Positions 20,778-28,914 of a DNA stretch of 64,000 nucleotides are shown here, piece after piece. Each line of letters begins with the position of its first letter. Position 1 is the first letter of the stretch. The DNA is from Pedobacter paludis (GTDB taxonomy: Bacteria > Bacteroidota > Bacteroidia > Sphingobacteriales > Sphingobacteriaceae). Made by a program: the position numbers and the translations under genes. A model generated the notes under the pieces. That model saw only the letters and a program-made list of their open reading frames with translations. It was not told the origin of the DNA and searched no databases. The stretch covers positions 434,001 through 498,000 of the forward strand of contig NZ_QGNY01000004.1 in the NCBI RefSeq assembly GCF_003173575.1. Reading direction: 5' to 3'.

Positions 20778-21122
20778 TTAGTTAACCAAATCGATTTCTT
20801 TAATCGCGATTTCGCTTACCACAATTTCTGTTGTAAAGCGTTTTGTTCCATCCTTAGCTTCGTAGCTTCCTGTTAACAATTTTCCCTCAACCGTTAATCT
20901 TGTTCCTTTTTTAATTTGTGCCTCAGCAAGTTCTGCCTTAGCATTCCAAAAAGTTAAACTAATCCACTGTGTTTTTTTAACGTCTTCGCCTGAGGCATTT
21001 TTGTAGTACTCGTTAACGGCTAAATTTACTTTAGCTAATTTCTGATTTCCTGCCAATGTTTTTACCTCAACATCTGCACCTGCAAAACCACTTAATACCA
21101 CTTTGTTAATTGAACTTTCCAT
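20778..21122 (-). CDS. ssb: Short single-stranded DNA-binding protein
   Basis: OB-fold SSB of 114 residues (start MESSINKVVLSGF; an in-frame ATG 2 codons upstream at 21128 is possible). The OB core is complete: ADVEVKTL, VNLAVNEYYKNASGE, TQWISLTFWNAKAELAEAQIKKGTRLTVEGKLLTGSYEAKDG and a final EIVVSEI strand. It ends at KEIDLVN, with no Gly/Pro-rich linker or acidic DDDIPF-type tip, which in housekeeping SSBs recruits partner proteins. So this looks like an accessory paralogue. Divergent from the zinc-finger gene at 21363. Confidence 0.9.
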   Translation of the reverse strand: MESSINKVVLSGFAGADVEVKTLAGNQKLAKVNLAVNEYYKNASGEDVKKTQWISLTFWNAKAELAEAQIKKGTRLTVEGKLLTGSYEAKDGTKRFTTEIVVSEIAIKEIDLVN

Positions 21123-21362
21123 AATCATAAAATTTAAAGGATCTAAATATTTAACGAACGAATAGTCACCACGACTACCGACAGAACAAAGGTGCAAACA
21201 GCGATAAAGATTATTCGGTCAATAAACAGTTATAGTCGTTTATAAACGTTTATACACGGATAAATAGCCTTGCAGTTATCAGAATGCATGATAAATTTTT
21301 CGTCAGTTGGCCAGAATTTGTTTAGTTTTACTCATCATCCCATAATAAAATCAAAAAATATT

Positions 21363-21716
21363 ATGGAACGCTTGTGTTTAGATTGTGGTAAACCTTTAAG
21401 AGGTAGATCCGATAAAAAATTCTGCGATGATTTATGTCGCAACAGTTATAACAATCGCCTAAAAAGCGAGGAGAGTCTTGTTGTAAAACGGATTAATGCG
21501 ATTCTCAAAAAAAACCGAAATATTCTTGCTCAGCTCAACCCGGAAGGCAAAACTAAAATCACCCGTAAAAAACTTTTTGCTACAGGGTTTAATCTAGATT
21601 ACCATACCCATACCTACCAAACCCAAAATGGAAATCAATATCGCTTCTGCTATGAGTATGGTTATCTGATATTGAACGAAGAGGAGTTTTTATTGGTGAA
21701 AAGGGAGGAGAAATGA
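21363..21716 (+). CDS. Zinc-ribbon protein of unknown function
   Basis: 117 residues from the ATG at 21363; the open frame extends upstream but the zinc finger starts here. N-terminus MERLCLDCGKPLRGRSDKKF continues with CDDLC: a CxxC and CxxxC pair that should bind zinc, in the style of a small DNA-binding or nucleic-acid-associated ribbon. The C-terminal half (TKITRKKLFATGFNLDYHTH, then YRFCYEYGYLILNEEEFLLV) looks like a compact domain seen in Bacteroidota hypothetical proteins. Divergently transcribed from ssb. A coupled micro-ORF follows. Confidence 0.75.
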   Translation: MERLCLDCGKPLRGRSDKKFCDDLCRNSYNNRLKSEESLVVKRINAILKKNRNILAQLNPEGKTKITRKKLFATGFNLDYHTHTYQTQNGNQYRFCYEYGYLILNEEEFLLVKREEK

Positions 21717-21811
21717 GTGAAATTGATCTATTTAGATTAAGCATAGAAGACTTTTATTTATTGTCGGCTTTCAAGGAAAGTGTACCAACAAAAGCAAGTC
21801 AATTTCGATAA
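21713..21811 (+). CDS. Possible coupled micro-ORF (32 aa)
   Basis: ATG at 21713 overlaps the stop of the previous gene as ATGA, and a strong purine stretch (GGGAGGAG) lies about 8 nt upstream. It encodes MSEIDLFRLSIEDFYLLSAF and ends at the TAA at 21809-21811. Coupling geometry is good, but 32 codons could be chance and no homology is known. Confidence 0.3.
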   Translation: MSEIDLFRLSIEDFYLLSAFKESVPTKASQFR

Positions 21812-21903
21812 AACGATCTTGATTAGAAATCTAAGGAGTTTTAAATATTCTTAAATTTAATGAGTTGTGTATATTTACGAGTTAGTGGCATTTTAAGAAG
21901 ACC

Positions 21904-22662
21904 GTGAAACAGAAGACTTATATTTTGGCAATTACAGCAGTTTTTTTAAGTTGTAACAATCAACCTAATCAAGTTGAAAAAACAGCTATTGCTAAAACGG
22001 AAACACAAACAAATAAGGTTGACAACTCAAAATATTATACACAGCAAGACACTATTTTGATTTTAACCGAAATAGGAAACACTTTGAAATTCGCCAAATC
22101 AGATTTCAATAAAATTGTGGATGAACATCCAGAATTGTTTCAGGAATTTCCGGAACATCCCGACAGGATCTATTACCGTTTCGTAAACAATGTTGACTTT
22201 GGGAGCGAACAAGGCCAAGATGTTTATTATGTTTTATATGCATATTTTCTAAAGCAGAAAAACGGTATTACAAGATATGTTCAACAGCGAAAGAACCTTA
22301 TTGAAATTTATTTAAGAATAAACTCTTTATTTGCACATTTTCAATATGGTGGAACATACTTTGATCACCAAAAAATGAGGATTTTAGGATATGCTGAATA
22401 CTCAATTTACCTATTTCCTAAAGAGAAGAATTAACTTGAAAAAACTTATGAAATAACGAAACAAAAAGAACTTTATATCAAATCATTAAGACAACTTATA
22501 GAAGACGAAAGTAAAGTTGACTTTGAAACATTAGGTAAAGAAAAATTGATAAGAAATAAAAAAATTAACACAATAGTTGACGAGCTTGAAAAATTAATAA
22601 CAAATAATTTTTATTTAAGACGAACCCAAGAATTTCATTACAGCAACTACGAATATTATTGA
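21904..22662 (+). pseudogene. Lipoprotein gene interrupted by an in-frame TAA
   Basis: Starts at a GTG: MKQKTYILAITAVFLSC is a lipoprotein signal with lipobox LSC. The frame stops at TAA 22432-22434 (176 residues), yet the same frame continues without a stop for 75 more codons (LEKTYEITKQKELYIKSLRQ, IVDELEKLITNN...) to TGA 22660. Coding-like composition continues across the stop, and a run of this length in AT-rich DNA is unlikely by chance. So the ancestral protein was probably about 252 residues, with a single nonsense change such as CAA to TAA. The first 176 residues could still be made. Family unknown. Confidence 0.55.
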
Positions 22663-22828
22663 AAGAAAAAACAGCCCCTAATACGGATTTACGCCAGGCG
22701 GTGTGAAGAGCAAAATTCAACAGCTTTTTCAATTTAACTTTAATATTAACATTGGCTTTTATGCTTCAGTTTTCCGCATCAATGCAACACCCAAAACGTT
22801 GTGCGCAATTTAACAATACACACTTACA

Positions 22829-23185
22829 ATGAAATATTTATTAGAAAGTCAAATTAGTTCAAACTTTGGACCTGGAAAATCTATTGAACAATATGTTGAC
22901 AGAATTGAGCAGGCAGACTATTCTATATTAAGGTGGGTTGCAATCGAACGAACGAAAGATATTTACACATTAGTTATTCATGAAGTTTTTGACGAACGTA
23001 ATGAGGTGCAGTCAATTTACGACTTTACCTATTTAGAGCCTGACGACATGCATGGAAAGAGAATTGCAAATTTCGAAAGCTTGAAAGACGCTTTTGAGAT
23101 GGCCGAAAAAGAGTTTGGCACGACCCCTGATAAATATTTGACATGTGGGTTTCTAAACAAATATCTAGAATCACAAGGTAAATAA
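22829..23185 (+). CDS. Hypothetical protein, small accessory gene
   Basis: 118 residues, no signal peptide or membrane segment, no recognised domain. It has a plausible beta-alpha fold: RWVAIERTKDIYTLVIHEVF strand pair, the acidic linker YLEPDDMHGKR and a C-terminal helix (SLKDAFEMAEKEFG). The 166-bp spacer before it (22663-22828) and the 170 bp after it have no shared operon features, so it seems to be an independent small gene in an accessory stretch. Confidence 0.6.
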   Translation: MKYLLESQISSNFGPGKSIEQYVDRIEQADYSILRWVAIERTKDIYTLVIHEVFDERNEVQSIYDFTYLEPDDMHGKRIANFESLKDAFEMAEKEFGTTPDKYLTCGFLNKYLESQGK

Positions 23186-23355
23186 AAACTGCGCTTAACA
23201 GCAAATTTAATCTATTCCCGGGTAAACTGCTCTTTGTGCCGATACCAAATTTATTTACCTTAGTGCAAGGGCAGAAAGCATTTCCGTAAATCGGGCACAA
23301 CCTAAATTTTGGCGGTAATTTTTTGACCGATATCGAAAATTTAACGACTACTAGA

Positions 23356-23985
23356 ATGACAGAATGGTATAGAAGAAAAACTTGGGCGAAAATTGACGAA
23401 GAGGAATTCTTTGCCAAACTTTCACGAGCACGAAAAGACGGTCGAGCACAATATTTAAAAATACAAGCCATTGAATTGGTTAGCACCCAAAACAAGGAAC
23501 TATTAAGGGTTGCTGAAAAATTGCTTAATAAAATGTTGACTGAATATCCAGATGACAATTTTAATAAAAGTTCTGCACTATATACACTTGGAGACATTTA
23601 CAAAATAAATGAAGACTACAAATTGGCTATTGGCTTTTATAAACAAGCTCTTGATTTTGAAACAATTTATCCTAATGTCAGAACACAGGCTTATTTAGAT
23701 TATTCAGAGTTGGTTGTAAAAACAAACAAATTGGAATTATTTGACGAGCTTGAAAAAATTCTATTAGAACGTTATTCGGGACTTATGTTTCCAATTGAAA
23801 AGTATAAAGTGAATTCAATTCTTTCAATACTTAACAAAGCAAAAGGATATCAAGCAGAAGCGAGGAAATATGCAGATTTAGCCGAAAAATCTGTAACAAC
23901 TGAGACATCGGGACTTAGATACCATAAATATTTGGGGGTTGTACAGGAGCGTGACAATTGGCTTGACAACCTTGTACAATTGTAA
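23356..23985 (+). CDS. TPR-like hypothetical protein, widespread Bacteroidota family
   Basis: 209 residues from ATG 23356 (a TTG 33 nt upstream is less likely). The N-terminus MTEWYRRKTWAKIDEEEFFA is, from memory, that of a Bacteroidota family of tetratricopeptide-type proteins. Helical pairs follow (LLRVAEKLLNKMLTEYPDDN, ALYTLGDIYKINEDYKLAIG, LSILNKAKGYQAEARKYADLA). No signal peptide; cytosolic. Function of the family is unknown; accessory distribution suggests a host-interaction or defence-linked role, but nothing here shows that. Confidence 0.75.
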   Translation: MTEWYRRKTWAKIDEEEFFAKLSRARKDGRAQYLKIQAIELVSTQNKELLRVAEKLLNKMLTEYPDDNFNKSSALYTLGDIYKINEDYKLAIGFYKQALDFETIYPNVRTQAYLDYSELVVKTNKLELFDELEKILLERYSGLMFPIEKYKVNSILSILNKAKGYQAEARKYADLAEKSVTTETSGLRYHKYLGVVQERDNWLDNLVQL

Positions 23986-23991
23986 AAAACA

Positions 23992-24010
23992 ACCGCCAAC
24001 ATTGCGTTGG
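23992..24010 (+). terminator. Small GC-rich hairpin after the TPR gene
   Basis: GCCAAC-ATTGC-GTTGGC forms a perfect 6-bp stem with a 5-nt loop a few bases after the stop codon. No T-run follows, so it may be a processing or cassette-border structure rather than a terminator. Confidence 0.35.
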
Positions 24011-24118
24011 CCCACACTAAACTCATTACTTAGCATATCTTTCAGAATCACGCTGGAGAGCAAAACAACTAAGAGTACATTCAAATTTTAGAAATATAAG
24101 TAATCATTAAACTAAGAA

Positions 24119-24457
24119 ATGGCGCATAAAAAATTATGTTTGAACTGTAAAATTTGTTTTAACATATCGCATGATGATGTTAGAAATTCAGATCTTACAT
24201 GCCCTCAGTGCGGTAATCAAGCAATGCTTATAGCTCATAGATTTAGGCCACCAAAAAAGGAAGATCTTAGAAAATGGAAAGTCGTAGAATTTCTAATAGC
24301 AAATGGTTTTCCCTATCAACATGTATCTATTTATGAGCCAGATAGACACGGAATTAAAAGATTTGTTAGTTATGGTAAATATCCCGAAAATATGATTGAT
24401 GCTGTTGATTTTGTAAATCGCTTTAAAAAACAAGCTATTAAACCAGCGAAATCATAA
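24119..24457 (+). CDS. Small zinc-ribbon hypothetical protein
   Basis: 112 residues. The N-terminus has two CxxC pairs (CLNCKIC and CPQCG) in a zinc-ribbon arrangement. A basic middle (RFRPPKKEDLRKWK) follows, then a beta-strand-rich C-terminal half (VVEFLIANGFPYQHVSIYEP, FVSYGKYPENMIDAVDFVNR). It is not a known transcription factor by sequence. Sits in the run of unrelated small accessory genes at 21.9-25.6 kb. Confidence 0.6.
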   Translation: MAHKKLCLNCKICFNISHDDVRNSDLTCPQCGNQAMLIAHRFRPPKKEDLRKWKVVEFLIANGFPYQHVSIYEPDRHGIKRFVSYGKYPENMIDAVDFVNRFKKQAIKPAKS

Positions 24458-24541
24458 AAACAACAGATTATTTTGGCCTTCCCCCGAAAAGGGCAAAAAA
24501 ATAACCGAAAAACCATATAAAAAAAATTTATCCATATCTAC

Positions 24542-24961
24542 ATGAACATCCAAGAACAAATTAACGAATACATCACCAGCCAGCCTATATCTAAAAGCAA
24601 TGATCTACAAGAGCTAAATCGTATTATTTTGGCCATAATGCCGGCTTCAAAATTGTGGTTCCTTAATGGTAAAAACAGTGAAAACAAGGTTGTTTCAAAC
24701 CCTAATATTGGATACGGGGTTCGCACCATTAAATATGCAGATGGAACAACAAAAGAGTTTTATCAAATTGGTTTGAGTGCAAACACAACCGGAATTTCAG
24801 TTTATATTCTTGGTATTGATGATAAAACCTACTTAGCCAAAGCTTATGGTGAACAAATAGGCAAAGCAAGTGTAACTGGTTATTGCATAAAGTTTAAAGC
24901 ACTAAAAGATATAAATGTTGAAGTGCTTGAAGAGGCTATAAAATTTGGAATTCAAGCCTAG
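24542..24961 (+). CDS. DUF1801 domain protein
   Basis: 139 residues of the DUF1801/YdhG-like fold: MNIQEQINEYITSQPISKSN opening helix, then WFLNGKNSENKVVSNPNIGY and the strand KTYLAKAYGEQIGKASVTGY with the C-terminal LEEAIKFGIQA helix. Members are small cytosolic proteins of unknown function. Here it is a stand-alone copy, in contrast to the YdeI-like protein at 29285, which has a related N-terminal domain. Confidence 0.8.
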   Translation: MNIQEQINEYITSQPISKSNDLQELNRIILAIMPASKLWFLNGKNSENKVVSNPNIGYGVRTIKYADGTTKEFYQIGLSANTTGISVYILGIDDKTYLAKAYGEQIGKASVTGYCIKFKALKDINVEVLEEAIKFGIQA

Positions 24962-25118
24962 AAAATATGGTGTTTTATTGTATAAATCTTAAATTGTTGA
25001 ATGGTAGCGAAAGCGTATCGCCTGTTGCAACTTATCCTCAACATACCTAAGAGTGTTCGACAAACAAGCAAACTATGAATCGCTGAAAATGAGTTCATAA
25101 ATTAAAGAATGAAATAAT

Positions 25119-25592
25119 ATGGAAGCAATACTTGAAAAATTTAATATCTCCGACGATCAATTTACTTGGTTTGATTGTGAACGGTTCGACAACGGTGATG
25201 CTTACATTAACCTCTTCCAAGAACTTATCAGAATTTCGATGAATAGGATGTTACCTAAAAAAATCAATTGGCAAGAAGGTTGGAGTATAGGGAAAGCGTA
25301 TTATTTAGCACAGGTTTCATTCGAATTTAACTTAAAACTACATACCATTAAAGTGCGTTGTGATGAATGGTTTGATCCTGATTTAATAATCAAGTTAAAC
25401 TCAATTCTTGGTCAAAATAGCGACTTTGAAGAAAGATTCTATCCAATAGAAACCGGTGACCAAACATTAATAATTGCATTTTTAAACAATCAGCAATATT
25501 CCGAATTAGAAAAAAATAACCTCATTGCAAACTTGAATGATTATATGCTCGACAAGAGCGATAATTGGGATCAGTTGCAAATTGAAAAGTAG
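25119..25592 (+). CDS. Hypothetical protein
   Basis: 157 residues, acidic, soluble, with no recognised domain. Trp-rich N-terminal half (FTWFDCERFDNGDAYINLFQ, NWQEGWSIGKAYYLAQ), a Phe/Asp-rich middle (CDEWFDPDLIIKLNSILGQ) and a C-terminal EKNNLIANLNDYMLDK helix. ATG start is supported by length and by the absence of alternatives. Last of the small accessory genes before the regulated DinB/SRPBCC unit. Confidence 0.55.
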   Translation: MEAILEKFNISDDQFTWFDCERFDNGDAYINLFQELIRISMNRMLPKKINWQEGWSIGKAYYLAQVSFEFNLKLHTIKVRCDEWFDPDLIIKLNSILGQNSDFEERFYPIETGDQTLIIAFLNNQQYSELEKNNLIANLNDYMLDKSDNWDQLQIEK

Positions 25593-25678
25593 CTTTGGAA
25601 TAACGCTTAAAGTATCTTACAGATCAGTCTTTTTAACTTTAATTGCATTCACAGTTACATGAGCAACACACAAATTAT

Positions 25679-25746
25679 TGTCCAAATCAACCCACCACAT
25701 AGTCTATTCTACACCCTAGTAAAGTAAAGGCTAAACTATAAATTTG
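25679..25746 (+). promoter_or_regulatory. Putative activator site plus -7 box upstream of dinB/SRPBCC (site A)
   Basis: TGTCCAAATCAACCCAC at 25679-25695 is identical to bases 34789-34805. A second, weaker half (AGTCTATTCTACACC at 25701-25715) follows at 22-nt spacing. TAAATTTG (25739-25746) lies exactly 60 nt from the start of the 17-mer, as at site B. No TTTG occurs at the -33 position, as expected for an activator-dependent promoter. Confidence 0.65.
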
Positions 25747-25772
25747 CCTTATACTTTTTAAGCACAAACCAT

Positions 25773-26252
25773 ATGACAGCAATAGAAATATTTGTTAAAA
25801 TGATATTAGACAGGTGGAATGGATCTATAAAAAATTGCGATGCGCTTCTCAATTCCCTATCTGATGAGACCCTGCAAAGAGAAATCGCACCAAACAAAAA
25901 TAGAGGGATTTATTTATTGGGGCATCTTATTGCCGTGCACGATGATATGTTAATCTTATTGGATCTGGGCGAAAAATTATATCCACAATTGTATGAGCCA
26001 TTTTTAAAATCTCCCGATAAAACAGTAACCGAAATTCCATCGGTAACGGAATTGAGAATTTTCTGGAACAACCAGTGCGAAGTTTTAAAACAAAAGTTCG
26101 ATGATTTAAAACCAGAAGAATGGCTAACAAAACACACAGCGGTTTCTGCCGAAGACTTTGCAAAAGAGCCCAACCGAAATAAACTAAATATCATTTTAAC
26201 CAGAACCACTCACTTGGCGTATCATACTGGTCAATTGGTGTTGCTTAAATAA
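25773..26252 (+). CDS. DinB family protein
   Basis: 159 residues of the DinB/YfiT-like four-helix bundle. The three conserved His of the metal site are visible: HLIAVHDD (about residues 50-55) and THLAYHTGQL near the C-terminus. Members are metal-dependent enzymes or thiol-linked transferases, mostly uncharacterised. It starts 26 nt after the TAAATTTG box of site A and leads a two-gene unit, 7 bp before the SRPBCC gene. Regulation by the GlxA-type protein at 33776 is inferred from the shared site. Confidence 0.85.
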   Translation: MTAIEIFVKMILDRWNGSIKNCDALLNSLSDETLQREIAPNKNRGIYLLGHLIAVHDDMLILLDLGEKLYPQLYEPFLKSPDKTVTEIPSVTELRIFWNNQCEVLKQKFDDLKPEEWLTKHTAVSAEDFAKEPNRNKLNIILTRTTHLAYHTGQLVLLK

Positions 26253-26259
26253 TTTAAAA

Positions 26260-26703
26260 ATGACAACATCAGATTTTACCACATCTTTTTTGGTTAATCG
26301 TTCAGCAAAAGAGGTATTTAATGCCATTAATAATGTACGGGGATGGTGGCAGGGAGAAATTGCAGGCCCTACAGAAAAAGTGAATGATGAATTTAGCTAC
26401 CGCTCTGGAGCATTTCATTTCTCCAGACAGAAAATAGAAGAATTTGTCCCGTACGAAAAAATTGTTTGGCAGGTTACTGAAAGTAAAATCAATTTTGTAA
26501 CCGATAAAACCGAGTGGACAAACACCAAAATCGTTTTCGAAATTAACGAAATAAATAACCAGACTGAGGTTTGTTTTACCCACATTGGTTTGGTTCCAGA
26601 AATTGAATGTTATGGAAGTTGCTCAAATGCCTGGAGCAGACTTATTCAGGAAAGTTTATTCAGTTTGATCACTACAGGTGTGGGCACAAAGGTTTTTGGT
26701 TAA
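26260..26703 (+). CDS. SRPBCC (AHSA1-like) domain protein
   Basis: 147 residues of the START-like SRPBCC fold, a small hydrophobic-ligand pocket. Diagnostic: FTTSFLVNRSAKEVFNAINN, WWQGEIAG, FVPYEKIVWQVTES and the C-terminal helix IQESLFSLITTG. It is closely related to the protein at 34877 (shared NAINNVR-WW, EKIVW/KKVVW and TWTQ/AWSR-type helix), more than to the one at 28426. Co-transcribed with the DinB gene. Function unknown; no catalytic residues visible. Confidence 0.88.
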   Translation: MTTSDFTTSFLVNRSAKEVFNAINNVRGWWQGEIAGPTEKVNDEFSYRSGAFHFSRQKIEEFVPYEKIVWQVTESKINFVTDKTEWTNTKIVFEINEINNQTEVCFTHIGLVPEIECYGSCSNAWSRLIQESLFSLITTGVGTKVFG

Positions 26704-26835
26704 AACAAAATCCAGATGATCTATTTTTCTTATTCGTTTGCAGTATTTTTATTATGTTAGTGCGATGGCTAATTGGAAAATAAATTAGCCAAAAATCAAA
26801 CAACATCAGGTAATTAATACCTAATAACGATCTCA

Positions 26836-27555
26836 ATGGATAACTGTAAAAACTGTGCCCAAACCATCAATGGAAATTATTGCTCAAACTGTGGGCAACC
26901 GGTAAAGCTTAAAAGAATTGATAGGCACTATATCACGCACGAAATTGAACATGTGTTGCATTTTGAAAGAGGGATTTTTTACACCATAAAGGAATTACTA
27001 AAAAACCCAGGTCAAAATGTTAGAAATTACATTAGCGATAACAGAAGTAGACTGGTAAAACCCATTATATTCATCATTATTACCTCCTTAATTTATTCGA
27101 TAATCAACCACCTTTTTCATATAGAAGATGGTTACATGAAATTCGAAGAAAGCAAAAAAACCGCAACGAGTTCAATTTTTGAATGGATTCAAGGTCATTA
27201 TGGTTATGCCAATATTATGATGGGTGTTTTTATTGCATTTTGGGCCAAGCTGTTTTTCAAAAAGTATGATTATAATTTTTTCGAAATTTTAATTTTACTC
27301 TGTTTTGTAATGGGCATGGGCATGTTGATTTTTTCTTTTTTTGCCTTGATTGAAGGATTGACGCACATAAATTTAATGCAGGTTGCAGGTGCTGTTGGTA
27401 TGGTTTACACCATTTGGGCCATCGGTCATTTTTTTGATAAGCGCAAAGCCATAAATTATCTCAAAGCATTTCTTTCTTATATGCTTGGAACGTTATCGTT
27501 TTTTATACTGGTGTTTGCAATCGGAATTATTTTTGAACTAGCAATTAAACATTAA
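26836..27555 (+). CDS. DUF3667 family membrane protein
   Basis: 239 residues. N-terminal zinc ribbon (CKNCAQTINGNYCSNCGQ) followed by a conserved ITHEIEHVLHFERGIFYTIK stretch and three to five transmembrane segments (PIIFIIITSLIYSIINHLF, MMGVFIAFWAKLFF, FEILILLCFVMGMGMLIFSF, MLGTLSFFILVFAIGIIF). This order is typical of DUF3667, a Bacteroidota inner-membrane family of unknown function. The next gene overlaps its expression unit, 2 bp away. Confidence 0.85.
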   Translation: MDNCKNCAQTINGNYCSNCGQPVKLKRIDRHYITHEIEHVLHFERGIFYTIKELLKNPGQNVRNYISDNRSRLVKPIIFIIITSLIYSIINHLFHIEDGYMKFEESKKTATSSIFEWIQGHYGYANIMMGVFIAFWAKLFFKKYDYNFFEILILLCFVMGMGMLIFSFFALIEGLTHINLMQVAGAVGMVYTIWAIGHFFDKRKAINYLKAFLSYMLGTLSFFILVFAIGIIFELAIKH

Positions 27556-27557
27556 AA

Positions 27558-27929
27558 ATGAAAAGTATATTTCTTTCAATTATAATTATAATGCTTACGC
27601 ACTCAAGTTTTGCCCAAAAATTTGATAAACGCCAGATATCTCAAAAGTCAGAACTGAATCTTTCTTTCGAATCAAAATTCCGTGGAATAATAAAAAATGA
27701 TGTCATTTATTACGTAGAGAAAGACATGCAGACTTTATCTGCTTATTATAATGGCAAACCAAAGTGGAAGACCAATATAATTGCTATTTGCGGGAAACCT
27801 TATATCGGAAAACCTGCAATAAGGGTTATAAAACTTAAAACAGATAAAATGTTTGTTGTCTTCGGCAAGCACAGTTTTGCCGAGGTTGACCTAAGTACGG
27901 GAAAAACTAAATATCTGGGCTCAGACTAG
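27558..27929 (+). CDS. Secreted hypothetical protein
   Basis: 123 residues with a Sec signal peptide (FLSIIIIMLTHSSFAQ, cleavage after FAQ). The mature part is basic and strand-rich (GIIKNDVIYYVEKDMQTLSA, VFGKHSFAEVDLSTGKTKYL), like a PQQ-type blade, but too short to call a propeller. Two bp after the DUF3667 gene, so probably co-translated. No family assigned. Confidence 0.65.
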   Translation: MKSIFLSIIIIMLTHSSFAQKFDKRQISQKSELNLSFESKFRGIIKNDVIYYVEKDMQTLSAYYNGKPKWKTNIIAICGKPYIGKPAIRVIKLKTDKMFVVFGKHSFAEVDLSTGKTKYLGSD

Positions 27930-28053
27930 ATCACAAACACAGATAAACATTTTTGCATTTCTGAGAAATATTGAACAAAATTTTTCTTGAAACAACTTAA
28001 TCCTTATAATTTAATAGTCAATCCACCTACCCTAAAAAAAATTTAAATTATAA

Positions 28054-28100
28054 TTTGCGTAGTTAAATAACTACGCATATATTTGTAGTCAAATAGCTAC
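28054..28100 (+). promoter_or_regulatory. Promoter and tandem operators of the arsR operon
   Basis: -33 TTTG (28054-28057) and -7 TATATTTG (28078-28085) are 20 nt apart, a consensus Bacteroidota promoter. Two 16-bp palindromes GTAGTTAAATAACTAC (28059-28074) and GTAGTCAAATAGCTAC (28085-28100) are spaced 26 nt apart; the first extends to perfect 10-bp arms. One covers the promoter spacer and one follows the -7 box, so binding would block RNA polymerase. The ATG of the regulator is 3 nt downstream. Confidence 0.8.
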
Positions 28101-28103
28101 ATA

Positions 28104-28421
28104 ATGAATTTAAGACGAGATGTATTTCAGGCCATTGCAGACCCAACCCGAAGAGCAATCCTTTTATTAGTCGCCACACAAGCGATGACTGCAGGAGCAA
28201 TTGCTTCAAATTTCGATACAGCGAGGCCAACGGTTTCCAAGCATCTACAGATTCTTACCGAATGCGAACTGCTTAAACATGAACAAAACGGAAGGGAAAT
28301 ATCGTACATCGCCAACGCAAAAAAAATGAAAGAGGTTGCCGATTTTATCGAACCTTTCCGCCAAATGTGGGATGATCGCTTTAACAAATTAGAAGCCATC
28401 ATGAAAAACTATAAAAAATAA
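28104..28421 (+). CDS. ArsR family winged-helix transcriptional regulator
   Basis: 105 residues. The winged-helix core is clear: [20 protein letters not shown], recognition helix [20 protein letters not shown] and the wing [16 protein letters not shown]. No CxC metal motif, so not arsenic- or zinc-sensing in the classical sense; this subfamily usually precedes SRPBCC genes. It is the first gene of a five-gene operon and probably represses it via the 16-bp palindromes upstream. The start at 28104 leaves a 10-20 nt leader. Confidence 0.9.
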   Translation: MNLRRDVFQAIADPTRRAILLLVATQAMTAGAIASNFDTARPTVSKHLQILTECELLKHEQNGREISYIANAKKMKEVADFIEPFRQMWDDRFNKLEAIMKNYKK

Positions 28422-28425
28422 TTGT

Positions 28426-28914
28426 ATGGAACTCAAAACAAAAATTGATGCCGAAGATGGTAAACAGGAACTCATTATTACACGAGAATTTGACTTGCCC
28501 CTAGAATTGCTTTTTAAAGCTTATGTAGAACCAGAAATTGTAGCGCAATGGATGGGTACAAAAGTGCTTAAACTGGAAAGCAAAAAGCACGGAAGCTATC
28601 AATTTGAAACCAGTGATGCAAATGGAAACGTTGTTTTTCGGGCTAATGGCGTGATTCCGGAATTTATCCCAGAACAGAAAATCACCCGGACTTTCGAAAT
28701 GGAAAATACGCCTTTTGCTGTTCAGCTTGAATTTTTGGAATTTGAAAAACTTACAGAAAGTACCAGTAAACTCACTATGCAAATTGTGTATAAATCGGTG
28801 GCGCTTAGAGATCAAATGTTAAAATTGCCCTTTGCTCAGGGCTTAAACATGGCTCATAACAGATTGCAGGATGCGGTAAAAAATTTAAACTACAACAATG
28901 ACAAGGCGAAATAA
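28426..28914 (+). CDS. SRPBCC (AHSA1-like) domain protein
   Basis: 162 residues with the START-like fold: ITREFDLPLELLFKAYVEPE, VAQWMG, GSYQFETSDANGNVVFRANG, EFIPEQKITRTFEME, and a C-terminal helix with RDQMLKLPFAQGLNMAHNRL. This is the typical ArsR-SRPBCC pair (AHSA1-type) found in many bacteria. It starts 4 bp after arsR and overlaps the next gene by 17 bp. It is a distinct branch from the 26260/34877 proteins. Confidence 0.9.
   Translation: MELKTKIDAEDGKQELIITREFDLPLELLFKAYVEPEIVAQWMGTKVLKLESKKHGSYQFETSDANGNVVFRANGVIPEFIPEQKITRTFEMENTPFAVQLEFLEFEKLTESTSKLTMQIVYKSVALRDQMLKLPFAQGLNMAHNRLQDAVKNLNYNNDKAK

Noticed and set aside
23323..23355. Upstream TTG start for the TPR gene
   Set aside because: The family N-terminus MTEWYRRKTW begins at ATG 23356, and the TTG lies in spacer sequence.
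22663..24118. Integron attC sites between the small accessory genes
   Set aside because: An RYYYAAC-like match occurs at the end of one spacer, but no paired GTTRRRY core and no integrase gene are present.
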